10,938 bases of DNA from Deltaproteobacteria bacterium (GCA_020342025.1 CP070840.1:2397109-2408046), one strand, 5' to 3'; shown: positions 1-7,256, numbered from the stretch's first letter. The notes: generated from the letters alone by a model not told the origin. A program made the numbers and translations.

Positions 1-1
1 C

Positions 2-760
2 CTCCGTTCCCTCTCCTTTGAGCTGTTTCTTGCGGCAGGAGCCCGTAACCTCGGCCTGGCCGAAGCACAAGGCTTGGACGTCAAGTGCCTCTGCAGCGGC
101 TGTTTCAGCACCCTCAGTGATGTGAACCACCATCTGAAAGAGGATTCCCAACTGAGAGCCGCTGTCAATGAAAAATTGGCGCCCTTCAATGTGGCCTATA
201 ATGCGGGCATTGAGGTGAAGCACTTCCTCAAGGTGCTCTATCAGGATGTTGGGCTGGAAAACATAAAGAAACGAATTGTCCGTCGTTTCAATGACCTGAA
301 GATCGCCACCCATTATGGGTGCCATACCATCAGACCCAGCAAGGTCGTTCATTTCGACGAGAGCTTTCCGCCCATCCTTTTTGATAAGTTGGTGGAGGTT
401 ACCGGCGTAGAGAGTGTCCCGTGGGCAGCCAAATCTGCCTGTTGTGGAGGACCGGCCATTGCGGTCAATGAGAGCCTCGCCCTGGATCTCTGTGAAAAGA
501 AGCTGGCCGATGCCAAGGCGTGGAAAGCTGATTTCCTCTGCACATCTTGTCCATTTTGTCAGGTGCAGTTCGATACCATGCAGGCGAAGATTGCCTCGGA
601 ACGAAACCAGAAATACGATATACCCTGCATCCTCTATTCTCAACTTCTCGGCCTGGCCATGGACCTTGATCGGGAGTTGCTCGGTATAGATCATAATCGG
701 CTCTCTCTCGAGAAGCTGGAATCTGCCCTGGGGCCGGCCCAGCCAAAAGAGGCTGCTTAA
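2..760 (+). CDS. hdrB: HdrB-like heterodisulfide reductase subunit B (cysteine-rich CCG domains), 5' end outside window
   Basis: The frame is open from base 2 with no stop, so the gene begins upstream of the window; the first visible residues (LRSLSFELFLAAGARNLGLA) fit the interior of HdrB. HdrB-type subunits carry out two-electron chemistry on non-cubane [4Fe-4S] clusters held by CCG domains, usually with HdrC and HdrA. Seen here are the end of a first CCG motif (CLCSGC, 86-103) and a second one: GCH at 317-325, CCGG at 440-451 and CPFC at 548-559. The C-terminus ends in a typical HdrB-like way, so the 3' end looks intact. The TAA stop (758-760) lies inside a TTAA that is also the left border of the inverted-repeat element that follows. 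In bacteria that do not make methane the substrate is unknown, perhaps a DsrC-type or other disulfide. Other CCG-domain proteins cannot be excluded without the upstream neighbours. Confidence 0.85.
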   Translation, partial: LRSLSFELFLAAGARNLGLAEAQGLDVKCLCSGCFSTLSDVNHHLKEDSQLRAAVNEKLAPFNVAYNAGIEVKHFLKVLYQDVGLENIKKRIVRRFNDLKIATHYGCHTIRPSKVVHFDESFPPILFDKLVEVTGVESVPWAAKSACCGGPAIAVNESLALDLCEKKLADAKAWKADFLCTSCPFCQVQFDTMQAKIASERNQKYDIPCILYSQLLGLAMDLDRELLGIDHNRLSLEKLESALGPAQPKEAA

Positions 761-1055
761 GAGGCTGTCGGAAAACGCCCATCTGCCATTCGACAAGCTC
801 ATGGCCCTGAGCAAAGTCGACGGGCTGCGTTACCCTTATCCCCCGCCCAGTTAAATTCTCGCTACGCGAGACGGCGAAACCGATTTAACATGGCAAGTCA
901 CTGCGGCGTACTTCTATGTACGCCTCATTTCTCGGGATTTGTCCGCACTTCGCTTGGACTCCCCACCCTGCGGGCGGGTGTCCCCAGTTTCGGAAGTTTT
1001 GTATCTGGACATTTTCCATCAGCCTCTCAGAAGCCGGTTTTTCGACAGTCTTTAA
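757..1055. mobile_element. MITE-like non-coding element with terminal inverted repeats
   Basis: The left end (AGGCTGTCGGAAAAC, 762-776) and the reverse complement of the right end (AGACTGTCGAAAAAC, 1036-1050) match at 13 of 15 positions. Weaker similarity extends to about 29 bases. TTAA lies at both borders (757-760 and 1052-1055), a possible target duplication. The interior has no convincing gene but is rich in structure. GTTAAAT/ATTTAAC (850-856/883-889) encloses two side-by-side hairpins, TCTCGC-TAC-GCGAGA (857-871) and CGG-CGAAA-CCG (872-882). Further hairpins are GGCGTAC/GTACGCC (905-911/918-924) and CACCC/GGGTG (964-968/976-980). Short reading frames across it look like chance frames. 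It could be a non-autonomous transposon or a dispersed intergenic repeat; its copy number is not visible here. Confidence 0.55.
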
Positions 1056-1076
1056 ACCACCAGAGCAAACCGTAAA

Positions 1077-1113
1077 GGGCTGCCCCGCGCCTGTGCGGGG
1101 GCAGCCCTTTTTT
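1077..1113 (+). terminator. Rho-independent terminator
   Basis: GGGCTGCCCC (1077-1086) pairs perfectly with GGGGCAGCCC (1098-1107). An inner CGC/GCG extension follows a single bulged G at 1087, the loop is CTGT, and six T residues follow at 1108-1113. It would end transcripts coming through hdrB and the repeat element, separating them from selD. Confidence 0.9.
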
Positions 1114-1216
1114 ATTGCGGGCGTTTGCTTCACGCCCATAGCTGGCCTCAAAGAAAGTGACAAAAAAGACCATGGAAAAGCCTATGGTTCTATGCGTTTG
1201 TATCGGAATTTTCTAT

Positions 1217-1244
1217 TTGCTTAATTGAATAATCCTATTATAAT
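1217..1244 (+). promoter_or_regulatory. Sigma-70-type promoter candidate for selD
   Basis: A perfect TATAAT lies at 1239-1244 in a strongly AT-rich stretch. A weak -35 (TTGCTT, 1217-1222) sits 16 bases upstream. The predicted start near 1251 would give a leader of about 48 bases before the selD ATG. The position just after the terminator fits an independent selD transcript. Confidence 0.55.
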
Positions 1245-1298
1245 TTATATTCTACGGAAACTTGATGATGTACTGGCTGATTTTGTCCGGAGGAACCA

Positions 1299-2351
1299 AT
1301 GACTTTTTTCAGGAAGAAAAAGACCCTGACGGGCCTTGCCCGCACCTGCGGTTGAGCCGCGAAAATTGGTCCGACAGTTCTGTCGGAAGCCCTTGAAGCC
1401 CTGAAAGGCTCCAAAGATCCCAATCTGCTGGTCGGTTTTGAGACGAGCGATGATGCAGCAGTTTATCGTCTTTCTCCTGATACGGCTCTCATCAGCACAG
1501 TGGACTATATTACGCCGCCAGTCGATGATCCCTACTGGTTTGGACAGATTGCAGCGGCAAATTCCCTTTCTGACATATATGCCATGGGAGGCAAGCCCCT
1601 CGTGGCCCTCAACCTGGTCATGTTTCCTTCCAAAAAACTGGACATGGGATTCTTGAAGGAAATTCTTCATGGTGGTCACGACAAGGTTGTGGAAGCGGGT
1701 GCCTCTATGGCGGGTGGTCATTCGGTGGATGACAATGAACCCAAATATGGCCTGGCGGTCACAGGGGTGGTGCACCCTGAACGTCTCTTGACCAACGCCG
1801 GGGTCAAAGAAGGGGATGCTCTGATATTAACCAAACCCCTCGGCAGTGGCGTTTTGTTCAATGCCAACCGGTCCAAGAAGCTTCCCTGGAGAGAGCTGGA
1901 ACAGATCCTCCCCATGCTGGCAACCCTCAACAACAAGTCCCTTAAAATCGCCACCAAGTTCAATGTCCATGCATGTACAGACGTCACCGGCTTTGCCATT
2001 TTGGGCCACACGCTTGAGATGGCAAAAGCGAGTGGTGTGGAGATAAATCTCTCTTACAGCGATCTGCCCTTTTATCCAAATGCCCTTGCGATGTATCAGA
2101 AGGGAGAGACGACAGGGAGCAATGCGGGCAACAGAAAATTGGCTGAAGGATTTTTCAAGATAGACAGAGACCTAACCCGTGAGCAGGAAGAACTGCTCTT
2201 TGATCCCCAAACCTCCGGCGGGCTTCTCCTATCCGTGCCGTCTTCACAGGCCGACGATCTAATAAAAGCATTGAAGGCAGGAGGCGTTGATGCCGCTTCT
2301 CGTGTGGGCGAAGTGATATCCAATGGCCAACCCTCCGTCACGGTCGCTTAG
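1299..2351 (+). CDS. selD: Selenide, water dikinase (selenophosphate synthetase), selenocysteine-containing
   Basis: SelD makes selenophosphate from selenide and ATP, the selenium donor for selenocysteine and selenouridine. The start is ATG 1299, with GGAGG at 1289-1293 five bases upstream. The frame runs to TAG 2349-2351 (350 residues), interrupted only by TGA at 1353-1355. Read as Sec, this gives RTCGUAAKIGP around residue 19. U19 aligns with catalytic Cys17 and K22 with Lys20 of the E. coli enzyme. Family motifs follow: DDAAVY, AMGGKPL, AGGHSVDDNEPKYGLAVTG, DVTGFAILGH and LFDPQTSGGLLL. Length and motif order are normal for SelD. Ordinary gene callers would split the gene or start it near 1500. 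A Sec-containing SelD depends on its own product for synthesis. Other Sec machinery (selA, selB, tRNA-Sec) was not found in the window. Confidence 0.93.
1353..1387 (+). promoter_or_regulatory. UGA(Sec) codon plus bacterial SECIS-like hairpin
   Basis: TGA lies at 1353-1355. Downstream, TCCGACA (1370-1376) pairs with TGTCGGA (1381-1387) in a perfect 7-bp stem with loop GTTC (1377-1380). The loop starts with G about 22 bases after the UGA, which fits the known bacterial SECIS arrangement (a short stem with a G at the start of the apical loop, roughly 16-37 bases downstream, read by SelB). This structure and the protein alignment both support Sec decoding rather than a disrupted gene. Confidence 0.8.
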
Positions 2352-2390
2352 AGGGCCGAGCAGATTCCACAAAGAAATCATGATCTACAG

Positions 2391-2443
2391 GCCTCCCATC
2401 CACGGGGGGTGTGGGCTGGTCTAGATATCAAGGCTTGGGAGGC
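2391..2443 (+). repeat. 8-bp perfect inverted repeat downstream of selD
   Basis: GCCTCCCA (2391-2398) and TGGGAGGC (2436-2443) are perfect complements around a 37-base G-rich loop. No T-run follows. It could be an RNA stem in the selD 3' region or a DNA-level palindrome. I do not recognise it as a known riboswitch. Confidence 0.4.
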
Positions 2444-2479
2444 TACGGAGATTCGCTTGAGTGGCCTTCCCACGGATGT

Positions 2480-2497
2480 CCCGCGCCAAGGCGCGGG
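2480..2497. repeat. GC-rich hairpin, possible weak terminator after selD
   Basis: CCCGCGC (2480-2486) pairs with GCGCGGG (2491-2497) around loop CAAG. The nearest T-run (2514-2520) is 17 bases away and separated by other sequence, so it is not a standard intrinsic terminator. It may stabilise or end the selD message. Confidence 0.4.
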
Positions 2498-2640
2498 CTG
2501 CTTTGCTAGCCAATCTTTTTGGCGTCCAATTGGTTGAAAAATTTCCCTCTATATGTTAGTTTCAATGCCGAAGTTGCCCACAGATGGTTCGCTCATGGTG
2601 TGCTCTCCTTGTTCTTGAGGAATAATTCTCATAAAATAGG

Positions 2641-2670
2641 TTGACAAGGAGTACCATGTAAACATATCCT
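2641..2670 (+). promoter_or_regulatory. Weak sigma-70 promoter candidate upstream of rnfC
   Basis: A perfect TTGACA lies at 2641-2646, with TATCCT (2665-2670, 4 of 6 to consensus) 18 bases later. If real, the rnf message would carry a leader of about 475 bases. The -35 overlaps the purine-rich repeat block, so the match may be fortuitous. No better promoter was seen nearer to rnfC. Confidence 0.3.
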
Positions 2671-2719
2671 CAGGAGGTACCACCATGTAACACCTAGGAG
2701 GCATCTGAAACTGTCCTCT
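2646..2719. repeat. Three degenerate tandem repeats with Shine-Dalgarno and start-stop motifs
   Basis: Three units of 24-26 bases begin AAGGAG (2646), AGGAGG (2672) and AGGAGG (2696), and each ends near a CCT/CCTC. In the first two, the purine run is followed by ATG directly joined to TAA (ATGTAA at 2656-2661 and 2685-2690), at ribosome-binding-site distance. The third has diverged and has no ATG. On the other strand the shared core reads TGTTACATGG...TACCTCCT. The units could be operator half-sites, ribosome stalling or standby sites, or chance. Confidence 0.4.
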
Positions 2720-3152
2720 AGCGATAAGCTGGATCTGAGCTCCTGTACACTGCTCCTCGATCAAGGCAGACAACTATCAAGGCAGAGACGTGGAAGACAC
2801 GAGTTCAAAGTTCCCTGCTCCTGCTGCCCTGCATCCCCATCCCCAAGAGATTGTTAGCCTCTAAGCAATGACTATTGGTTCCCTCCAATTTAAGCGAGGC
2901 GAAACCTTAATGGAGATAGCACCCCAACTTTCTCTTTTTTGGTATCTTTGATCATCCCATTGAAAGATTCTCTGATGGATCAGAAAAGAGGCGTGAGACA
3001 GTTGTGAAATCTCTATAGGTGCATGTGATCGTTGATTGTTCCATGTGCTGGTCGAATGAAGAGAATTCACATCATTTTTTCTCAAATATCCCTGGACTTT
3101 AGATCCTGCTTTCTGTCTGTTTTGCCATTGAACCTGCGCGGGAGACTCGCCA

Positions 3153-4487
3153 ATGGAGATTATTAGATCTTATGGGGGTCTAAAATTTCAAGAGGAACTT
3201 CCTTCACCTGAAAAGCCCATTGAGGATTTACCTCCGCCAAAGAACCTCATCCTTCCCCTTTCAGACCTGACAGGTATCTCTAGCAGGCCTCTTGTTCAGA
3301 GAGGTGAATCGGTATTCAAAGGAGAGAAGGTCGGACAGGACCTCCGCAACCGAATGACCCCCACCCATTCCTCTGTGTCAGGAAGGGTCACGGGGATTGA
3401 CACCTATCGTTTCGTGGAATGCGGCAATGTCCTGAGTATCTTTATCCAATCCGATGGCAGGGAGCGATGGAAGACAAAAATCGCTTCCCCCAAAAGCCTC
3501 ACCGACCAAAACCCGTCCAGCCTTGTTCAACAGATAAAAGAATCAGGGGTTCAGATCATCCCCTCTGAGTCATTGCCTCAGGCTGAAGGCAATAGAGAGG
3601 AGTCTGTACAAGTTGAGCAATTTGTCATCAATGGCATTGGGCAGGGTTACGCCGGATCTATGGCTCGGCGTTTAATGGTGGAGCTAACCTCTGAACTCCA
3701 TGATGGGATACGCCTTATAAAGCGGGTGTTCCGTCCAAAAAAGATCTTTCTTGCCGTTAATGATCATCATGAAGATGTGATCCGGGCTATCGACGGCAGT
3801 GGCCTGAACAAAGAAGTCGATGTCATTAAGTTGGACGTCTACTACCCCTTGGGACATCCTCACCTCCTTTTCAAGAGGATTTTTGACCGAGAGATCCCAG
3901 CCCCTGGGGGAAGCGCCATTGACATGGGTGTGGCATTCATCGGTGTGGATAGGGTCATTCAGGTCTCAGAAGCGGTGCTCTTTGAAAGACCCATGATTGA
4001 ACAATACGTCACGGTTTCAGGGGAAGGTGTTCACACGCCGAAAAATTTGAAGGTCAGAATAGGAACCCCCTTAAGAGATCTTATAAATTTTTGTGGTGGA
4101 TTTAAAGGGGATCCCGGTCGGATCGTTTTAGGCAACCCCTTGGGAGGCATAGCACAATTTTCTCTGGAGCGACCGGTATTAAAGGATACCCGCTGGCTCT
4201 GGGTGCAACCCGAAGCAAAGGTGGTCAGGGATAAATATCGTCCATGCATCAATTGCGGTGATTGTGTGGATATCTGCCCCGTTCACGTGATGCCGAATTT
4301 CTTGGGAAAATTTTGTGAATTCTGCAAGTACGAGGAAGCAGCCCAACAGTATGATCTTTTTAGTTGTATTGAATGTGGACTTTGCTCTTATGTCTGCCCC
4401 AGCCGACGCCCTATGGTCCACTTTATCAAAATGGGGAAATGGGAGCTGTCTCTTATAGGAACAGAAGATGGAAAACGAGCGGTATAA
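3153..4487 (+). CDS. rnfC: Rnf electron transport complex subunit C, divergent nucleotide-binding region
   Basis: RnfC is the peripheral Rnf subunit that normally carries FMN and the NADH site and passes electrons through two [4Fe-4S] clusters. The protein has 444 residues. It opens with the typical YGG(L/I)K segment. A barrel-sandwich stretch (HSSVSG near 72) follows, then an SLBB-like part (VSGEGVHTPKNLKVRIGTPL, about 288-307). Two cluster motifs follow: CINCGDCVDICP from C365 and CIECGLCSYVCP from C405. The long Ala/Lys-rich tail of enterobacterial RsxC is absent. The usual GLGGAGFPT loop is replaced by IIPSESLPQAEG (about 135-146), and the AECEPY region reads GIGQGYAG (161-168), so flavin/NADH binding here is doubtful. 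A GGGAG lies upstream of ATG 3153. The 3' end overlaps rnfD by 20 bases. Confidence 0.92.
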   Translation: MEIIRSYGGLKFQEELPSPEKPIEDLPPPKNLILPLSDLTGISSRPLVQRGESVFKGEKVGQDLRNRMTPTHSSVSGRVTGIDTYRFVECGNVLSIFIQSDGRERWKTKIASPKSLTDQNPSSLVQQIKESGVQIIPSESLPQAEGNREESVQVEQFVINGIGQGYAGSMARRLMVELTSELHDGIRLIKRVFRPKKIFLAVNDHHEDVIRAIDGSGLNKEVDVIKLDVYYPLGHPHLLFKRIFDREIPAPGGSAIDMGVAFIGVDRVIQVSEAVLFERPMIEQYVTVSGEGVHTPKNLKVRIGTPLRDLINFCGGFKGDPGRIVLGNPLGGIAQFSLERPVLKDTRWLWVQPEAKVVRDKYRPCINCGDCVDICPVHVMPNFLGKFCEFCKYEEAAQQYDLFSCIECGLCSYVCPSRRPMVHFIKMGKWELSLIGTEDGKRAV

Positions 4488-5436
4488 GTTCTATGTTTCA
4501 TTTCCTCCGTATCTTCAAGTTAAGAAAACTGTTTCAAGTATCTTCCACAATACCCTGATCGCATTGATCCCGGCCATCATCGCGGCTATCTATTATTTCC
4601 GGGGAGGAGCGCTAAAAGTGATGTTGCTCTCCGTTATTACAGCAGTTCTGTGTGAGGCTGGGATGCAGAAATTCCTAAAAAGAGATATCTCCATATCTGA
4701 CGGTCATGCCGTCCTGACGGGTCTCCTCTTCGCCTTCTTGCTGTCTCCCCTGGTCCCTTGGTGGCTCGTTGTGGTGGGTTCAGGGGTCGGTATGATCGTA
4801 GGGAAGATGATGTTTGGAGAGTTGGGTAACAATCCCTTTAACCCCGCATTGATTGGTCTGGTAATGATTCGGCTCTCGTGGCCTGAGCGTCTCGACATCT
4901 GGAAAGAGCCGTTTGGCGGAATGGTCCCTGATCCACCCCTTCAGGTTTTCAAATTAGACGGTCTAGAGGCCTTCGAGGATTATGGTTACACCTTTGCCGA
5001 CCTTTTTCTCGGCCAGCAAGCGGGCGGCGTCGGCACCGTCTTTATTGCCGGCCTGCTTGCGGGAGGTCTATATTTGCTGTGGCGAAGAATTATTTCCTGG
5101 CACATCCCAGCGGGTCTGTTGGGAACCGTTTTCGTTTTTAGCGGCATACTGTGGTGGGCTGACAAAGGGGCCAATTTGAATCCTATTTTTCATCTAATGG
5201 CAGGAGGCACGATGCTTGGTGCCTTCTTTTTGGCCACAGATCCGGTCACCTCCCCGGTGACTCGATGGGGGAAATTGGCCTATGGGAGTATCTGTGGGGC
5301 ACTCATCATGGTCATTAGGGCCTGGGGGATATATCCGGACGGGGTAGCCTTCGCCATTCTGCTGGCCAACGCCAGTTCCCCCCTTTTAAATAAATTGAGA
5401 CCCAGCCCTTACGGTAAGGAGGGAAACCGTGCGTGA
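4468..5436 (+). CDS. rnfD: Rnf electron transport complex subunit D
   Basis: RnfD is a polytopic membrane subunit of the RnfD/NqrB family that normally carries covalent FMN and takes part in ion transport. The 322-residue protein has many hydrophobic segments (about 28-44, 50-64, 82-112, 186-204, 214-230, 245-256, 272-284). Strong family motifs are SDGHAVLTGLLFAFLLSP (77-94), NPFNPALIG (122-130), FFLATDPVTSPVT (253-265) and YPDGVAFAILLAN (289-301). Between SWPERLDIW and YTFADLFLG (137-181), where I expect the flavin-attachment (S/T)xATPL segment, the sequence is VPDPPLQVFKLDG with no threonine. Covalent FMN may therefore be absent. The start ATG 4468 has AGGA seven bases upstream and lies inside the rnfC end, implying translational coupling. 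The end overlaps rnfG by 8 bases. Confidence 0.93.
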   Translation: MENERYKFYVSFPPYLQVKKTVSSIFHNTLIALIPAIIAAIYYFRGGALKVMLLSVITAVLCEAGMQKFLKRDISISDGHAVLTGLLFAFLLSPLVPWWLVVVGSGVGMIVGKMMFGELGNNPFNPALIGLVMIRLSWPERLDIWKEPFGGMVPDPPLQVFKLDGLEAFEDYGYTFADLFLGQQAGGVGTVFIAGLLAGGLYLLWRRIISWHIPAGLLGTVFVFSGILWWADKGANLNPIFHLMAGGTMLGAFFLATDPVTSPVTRWGKLAYGSICGALIMVIRAWGIYPDGVAFAILLANASSPLLNKLRPSPYGKEGNRA

Positions 5437-6028
5437 AATCGCCAGGATGCTTGTGGTCCTGACCCTTATCTCTCTGGTCATGGGCTCGATCCTTAGTGTT
5501 ATGAAAAACGTCTTGGATGGGCCCATTGAGTATTCAAGATTGAAATTCGTTAAGGGTCCTGCTGTCATGGCCGCTTTCTCGGGATATGACAATGATCCCT
5601 TGAGAGACGTCAAAAAGGGAGTGCTTTTGGAGCAACCGGCCGGTTCAGAGGTTTTGAAATCCTTGTTCCCCGCAAGAAAAGAGGGTAAGTGTTTTGCAGT
5701 TGCTTTTGAGGTGACGGGCAAGGGTTATGGTGGCCTTATAAGCATCATGATGGGCGTTGACCTGCAAACAGGCCATCTAACTGGGATTAGGGTCATGACC
5801 CACTCAGAAACGCCCGGCCTTGGAGCACGAGCCACTGAACCTCCCTTCTATAAACAGTTCACCAATTTGGCACCCAAAGATGTGGCGCTCTCCGGCAAAG
5901 GCGGCAAGATTAACGCCATTAGCGGGGCGACCAATACATCATGGGGCGTTGTTGAGGCTGTCAAAGAGGGGCTTGAACTCTTTGCGCGTAGCAAAGACAA
6001 GATCACCAGTGCTGTCGGACCCATGTAA
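5429..6028 (+). CDS. rnfG: Rnf electron transport complex subunit G (covalent FMN)
   Basis: RnfG is a single-span membrane protein whose FMN_bind domain holds FMN through a phosphoester to threonine. The start is GTG 5429, with AAGGAGGG at 5416-5423 five bases upstream, overlapping the rnfD end by 8 bases. The protein has 199 residues. One hydrophobic helix lies at about 7-25 (MLVVLTLISLVMGSIL). The FMN_bind domain follows with GKGYGGLISIMMGVD, a SETPGLGARATEP stretch (ETPGLG is a family hallmark), and NAISGATNTSWGVVEAVKEG near the end. Thr168 in SGAT is the predicted flavin acceptor. Unlike RnfC and RnfD here, this subunit keeps all expected cofactor motifs. A flavin transferase (ApbE) is needed for attachment and is not encoded in the window. 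Confidence 0.95.
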   Translation: MREIARMLVVLTLISLVMGSILSVMKNVLDGPIEYSRLKFVKGPAVMAAFSGYDNDPLRDVKKGVLLEQPAGSEVLKSLFPARKEGKCFAVAFEVTGKGYGGLISIMMGVDLQTGHLTGIRVMTHSETPGLGARATEPPFYKQFTNLAPKDVALSGKGGKINAISGATNTSWGVVEAVKEGLELFARSKDKITSAVGPM

Positions 6029-6047
6029 AATGTGAGGTGGAGGAACC

Positions 6048-6641
6048 ATGTCCCTCTGGAAAGATTTTAGTAAAGGACTCTGGAAAGATATTGCCCCATT
6101 TCGGATCGTCTTGGGCCTTTGCCCTACCCTCGCCGTGACAACAGGCGCGGACAATGGCCTGGCCATGGGGCTTGCCACCACGTTTGTGCTGATGTGTTCC
6201 AACGCCATGGTATCGGCGCTGAGGAAACTCATACCTAAACGTGTCCGAATCGCCTCTTATATTGTGATCGTTGCGGGCTTTGTGGTGATGGTTGAGCTCC
6301 TCATGCAAGCCTACTTCTATCCGTTCTATCTCATTCTTGGGATCTTTATTCCGCTCATTGTGGTGAACTGTATCATCTTGGGTCGGGCAGAGGCTTTTGC
6401 TTCTAAAAAACCTGTCTCCAATTCCATTGCCGATGGTTTGGGTATTGGGCTCGGTTTCACACTCTCACTCATCGCCCTAGGGGCTTTCAGGGAGATTTTG
6501 GGCAACGGAACCTTCTTTGGCTACACGGTTTTCGGGCCCGGTTTTTCCCCCTTCAGTTTCATGGTGAGACCCCCAGGGGCCTTTGTGTCTCTGGGTCTTT
6601 TCCTGGGAATCATGAATATTATCAGTAGGGGCCGGGTTTAG
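6048..6641 (+). CDS. rnfE: Rnf electron transport complex subunit E
   Basis: RnfE is an integral membrane subunit that, with RnfA, forms the symmetric core holding an intramembrane [2Fe-2S] cluster. The protein has 197 residues and about six hydrophobic helices. Cluster ligands are present at C25 (LGLCPTLAVTTGADNGLAMG) and C108 (VVNCIILGRAEAFASK), both in highly conserved surroundings. ATG 6048 is preceded by GGAGG at close to optimal spacing and lies 19 bases after the rnfG stop. No unusual residues were seen. The related NqrD could look similar, but the Rnf gene order and the absence of NqrA/NqrF make RnfE the clear choice. Confidence 0.95.
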   Translation: MSLWKDFSKGLWKDIAPFRIVLGLCPTLAVTTGADNGLAMGLATTFVLMCSNAMVSALRKLIPKRVRIASYIVIVAGFVVMVELLMQAYFYPFYLILGIFIPLIVVNCIILGRAEAFASKKPVSNSIADGLGIGLGFTLSLIALGAFREILGNGTFFGYTVFGPGFSPFSFMVRPPGAFVSLGLFLGIMNIISRGRV

Positions 6642-6659
6642 GGTATAGGAGAGAACGTG

Positions 6660-7256
6660 ATGAATGAAGCCTGGACATTTTCCGATTATATTCTGCTGGT
6701 TATCGGAGCCATCCTCGTCAAGAATATTCTACTGGCGCAGTTTTTGGGGAATTGCCCGTTCCTGGGCGTTTCCAGGAGGATGCAGACGGCCACCGGGATG
6801 GCGTTTGCCGTTATATTTGTCATGACCCTCGCGGGTATTTTTACCTGGATTGTTCAGGTATATGTCCTCGTCCCCCTCAAACTGGAATATCTGGAGACTT
6901 TATTCTTCATCCTAGTGATCGCAGCCCTTGTGCAGCTTCTGGAGATGTTTCTTCAGAAAAGCTTCCCTCCCCTATACCAGGCACTGGGCATATTCCTTCC
7001 CTTGATCACCACCAACTGTGCCATCTTGGGCGTTGCGCTGATCAACGTTCTCAAGGAATTCAATTTCATGGCGACCGTCATATACTCCCTTGCCTCCGCA
7101 GTAGGGTATGGATTTGCCTTAATCCTCTTTACTGGCATACGGGAGCAGTTAGAAGTCTCCACGCTCCCGGATTTTATGAAAGGGACAGCCGTAGGCATGG
7201 TCACCGCTGGTTTGCTCTCTCTGGCATTTTTCGGATTTGCCGGTATGGTAGAATAA
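6660..7256 (+). CDS. rnfA: Rnf electron transport complex subunit A
   Basis: RnfA is a polytopic membrane subunit paired with RnfE around the intramembrane [2Fe-2S] cluster. I chose ATG 6660 because AGGAGA (6647-6652) lies seven bases upstream; an in-frame GTG at 6657 is only four bases away. The protein has 198 residues. Cluster-ligand cysteines are C32 (LGNCPFLGVSRR) and C120 (LITTNCAILGVALINV). Six hydrophobic segments and the C-terminal GIREQLE...DFMKGTAVGMVTAGLLSLAFFGF stretch are typical of the family. It follows rnfE by 18 bases. A 130-base AT-rich gap separates it from rnfB, unusually wide for this operon. Confidence 0.95.
   Translation: MNEAWTFSDYILLVIGAILVKNILLAQFLGNCPFLGVSRRMQTATGMAFAVIFVMTLAGIFTWIVQVYVLVPLKLEYLETLFFILVIAALVQLLEMFLQKSFPPLYQALGIFLPLITTNCAILGVALINVLKEFNFMATVIYSLASAVGYGFALILFTGIREQLEVSTLPDFMKGTAVGMVTAGLLSLAFFGFAGMVE

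Larger units (their letters stand above)
2352..3152. other. 800-base intergenic region without a convincing gene
   Basis: This region separates selD from rnfC. It holds the two inverted repeats just after selD, a block of Shine-Dalgarno-like repeats near 2646-2719, and a possible promoter at 2641-2670. The two longest frames (minus strand, 2549-2773 and 2861-3085, 74 codons each) resemble nothing I recognise, and the strings look like translated non-coding DNA. The first contains an internal ATG with a good AAGGAG site encoding only 15 residues (2549-2596). The region could include decayed gene remnants or a long rnf leader. Confidence 0.5.

Noticed and set aside
885..1224. Several short frames on both strands between hdrB and selD
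   Set aside because: They run through the hairpins of the inverted-repeat element and its terminator, with no family resemblance.
1299..1500. selD as a pseudogene broken by a nonsense codon
   Set aside because: The TGA sits exactly at the catalytic Sec position with conserved flanking residues and a SECIS-like hairpin, so Sec decoding is the better explanation.
2391..2510. A tRNA-Sec or riboswitch next to selD
   Set aside because: No acceptor/T-arm consensus or TCA anticodon loop could be placed, and no riboswitch core was recognised.
2549..2773. Minus-strand 74-codon frame with an internal ATG (2596) preceded by AAGGAG, encoding 15 residues
   Set aside because: The ribosome-binding site is good, but the short product resembles nothing I recognise, nothing follows it on that strand, and the longer frame crosses the repeat block. 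It is left as part of the intergenic region.
2861..3085. Minus-strand 74-codon frame upstream of rnfC
   Set aside because: There is no convincing ribosome-binding site and no recognisable motif, and the composition is like non-coding DNA.
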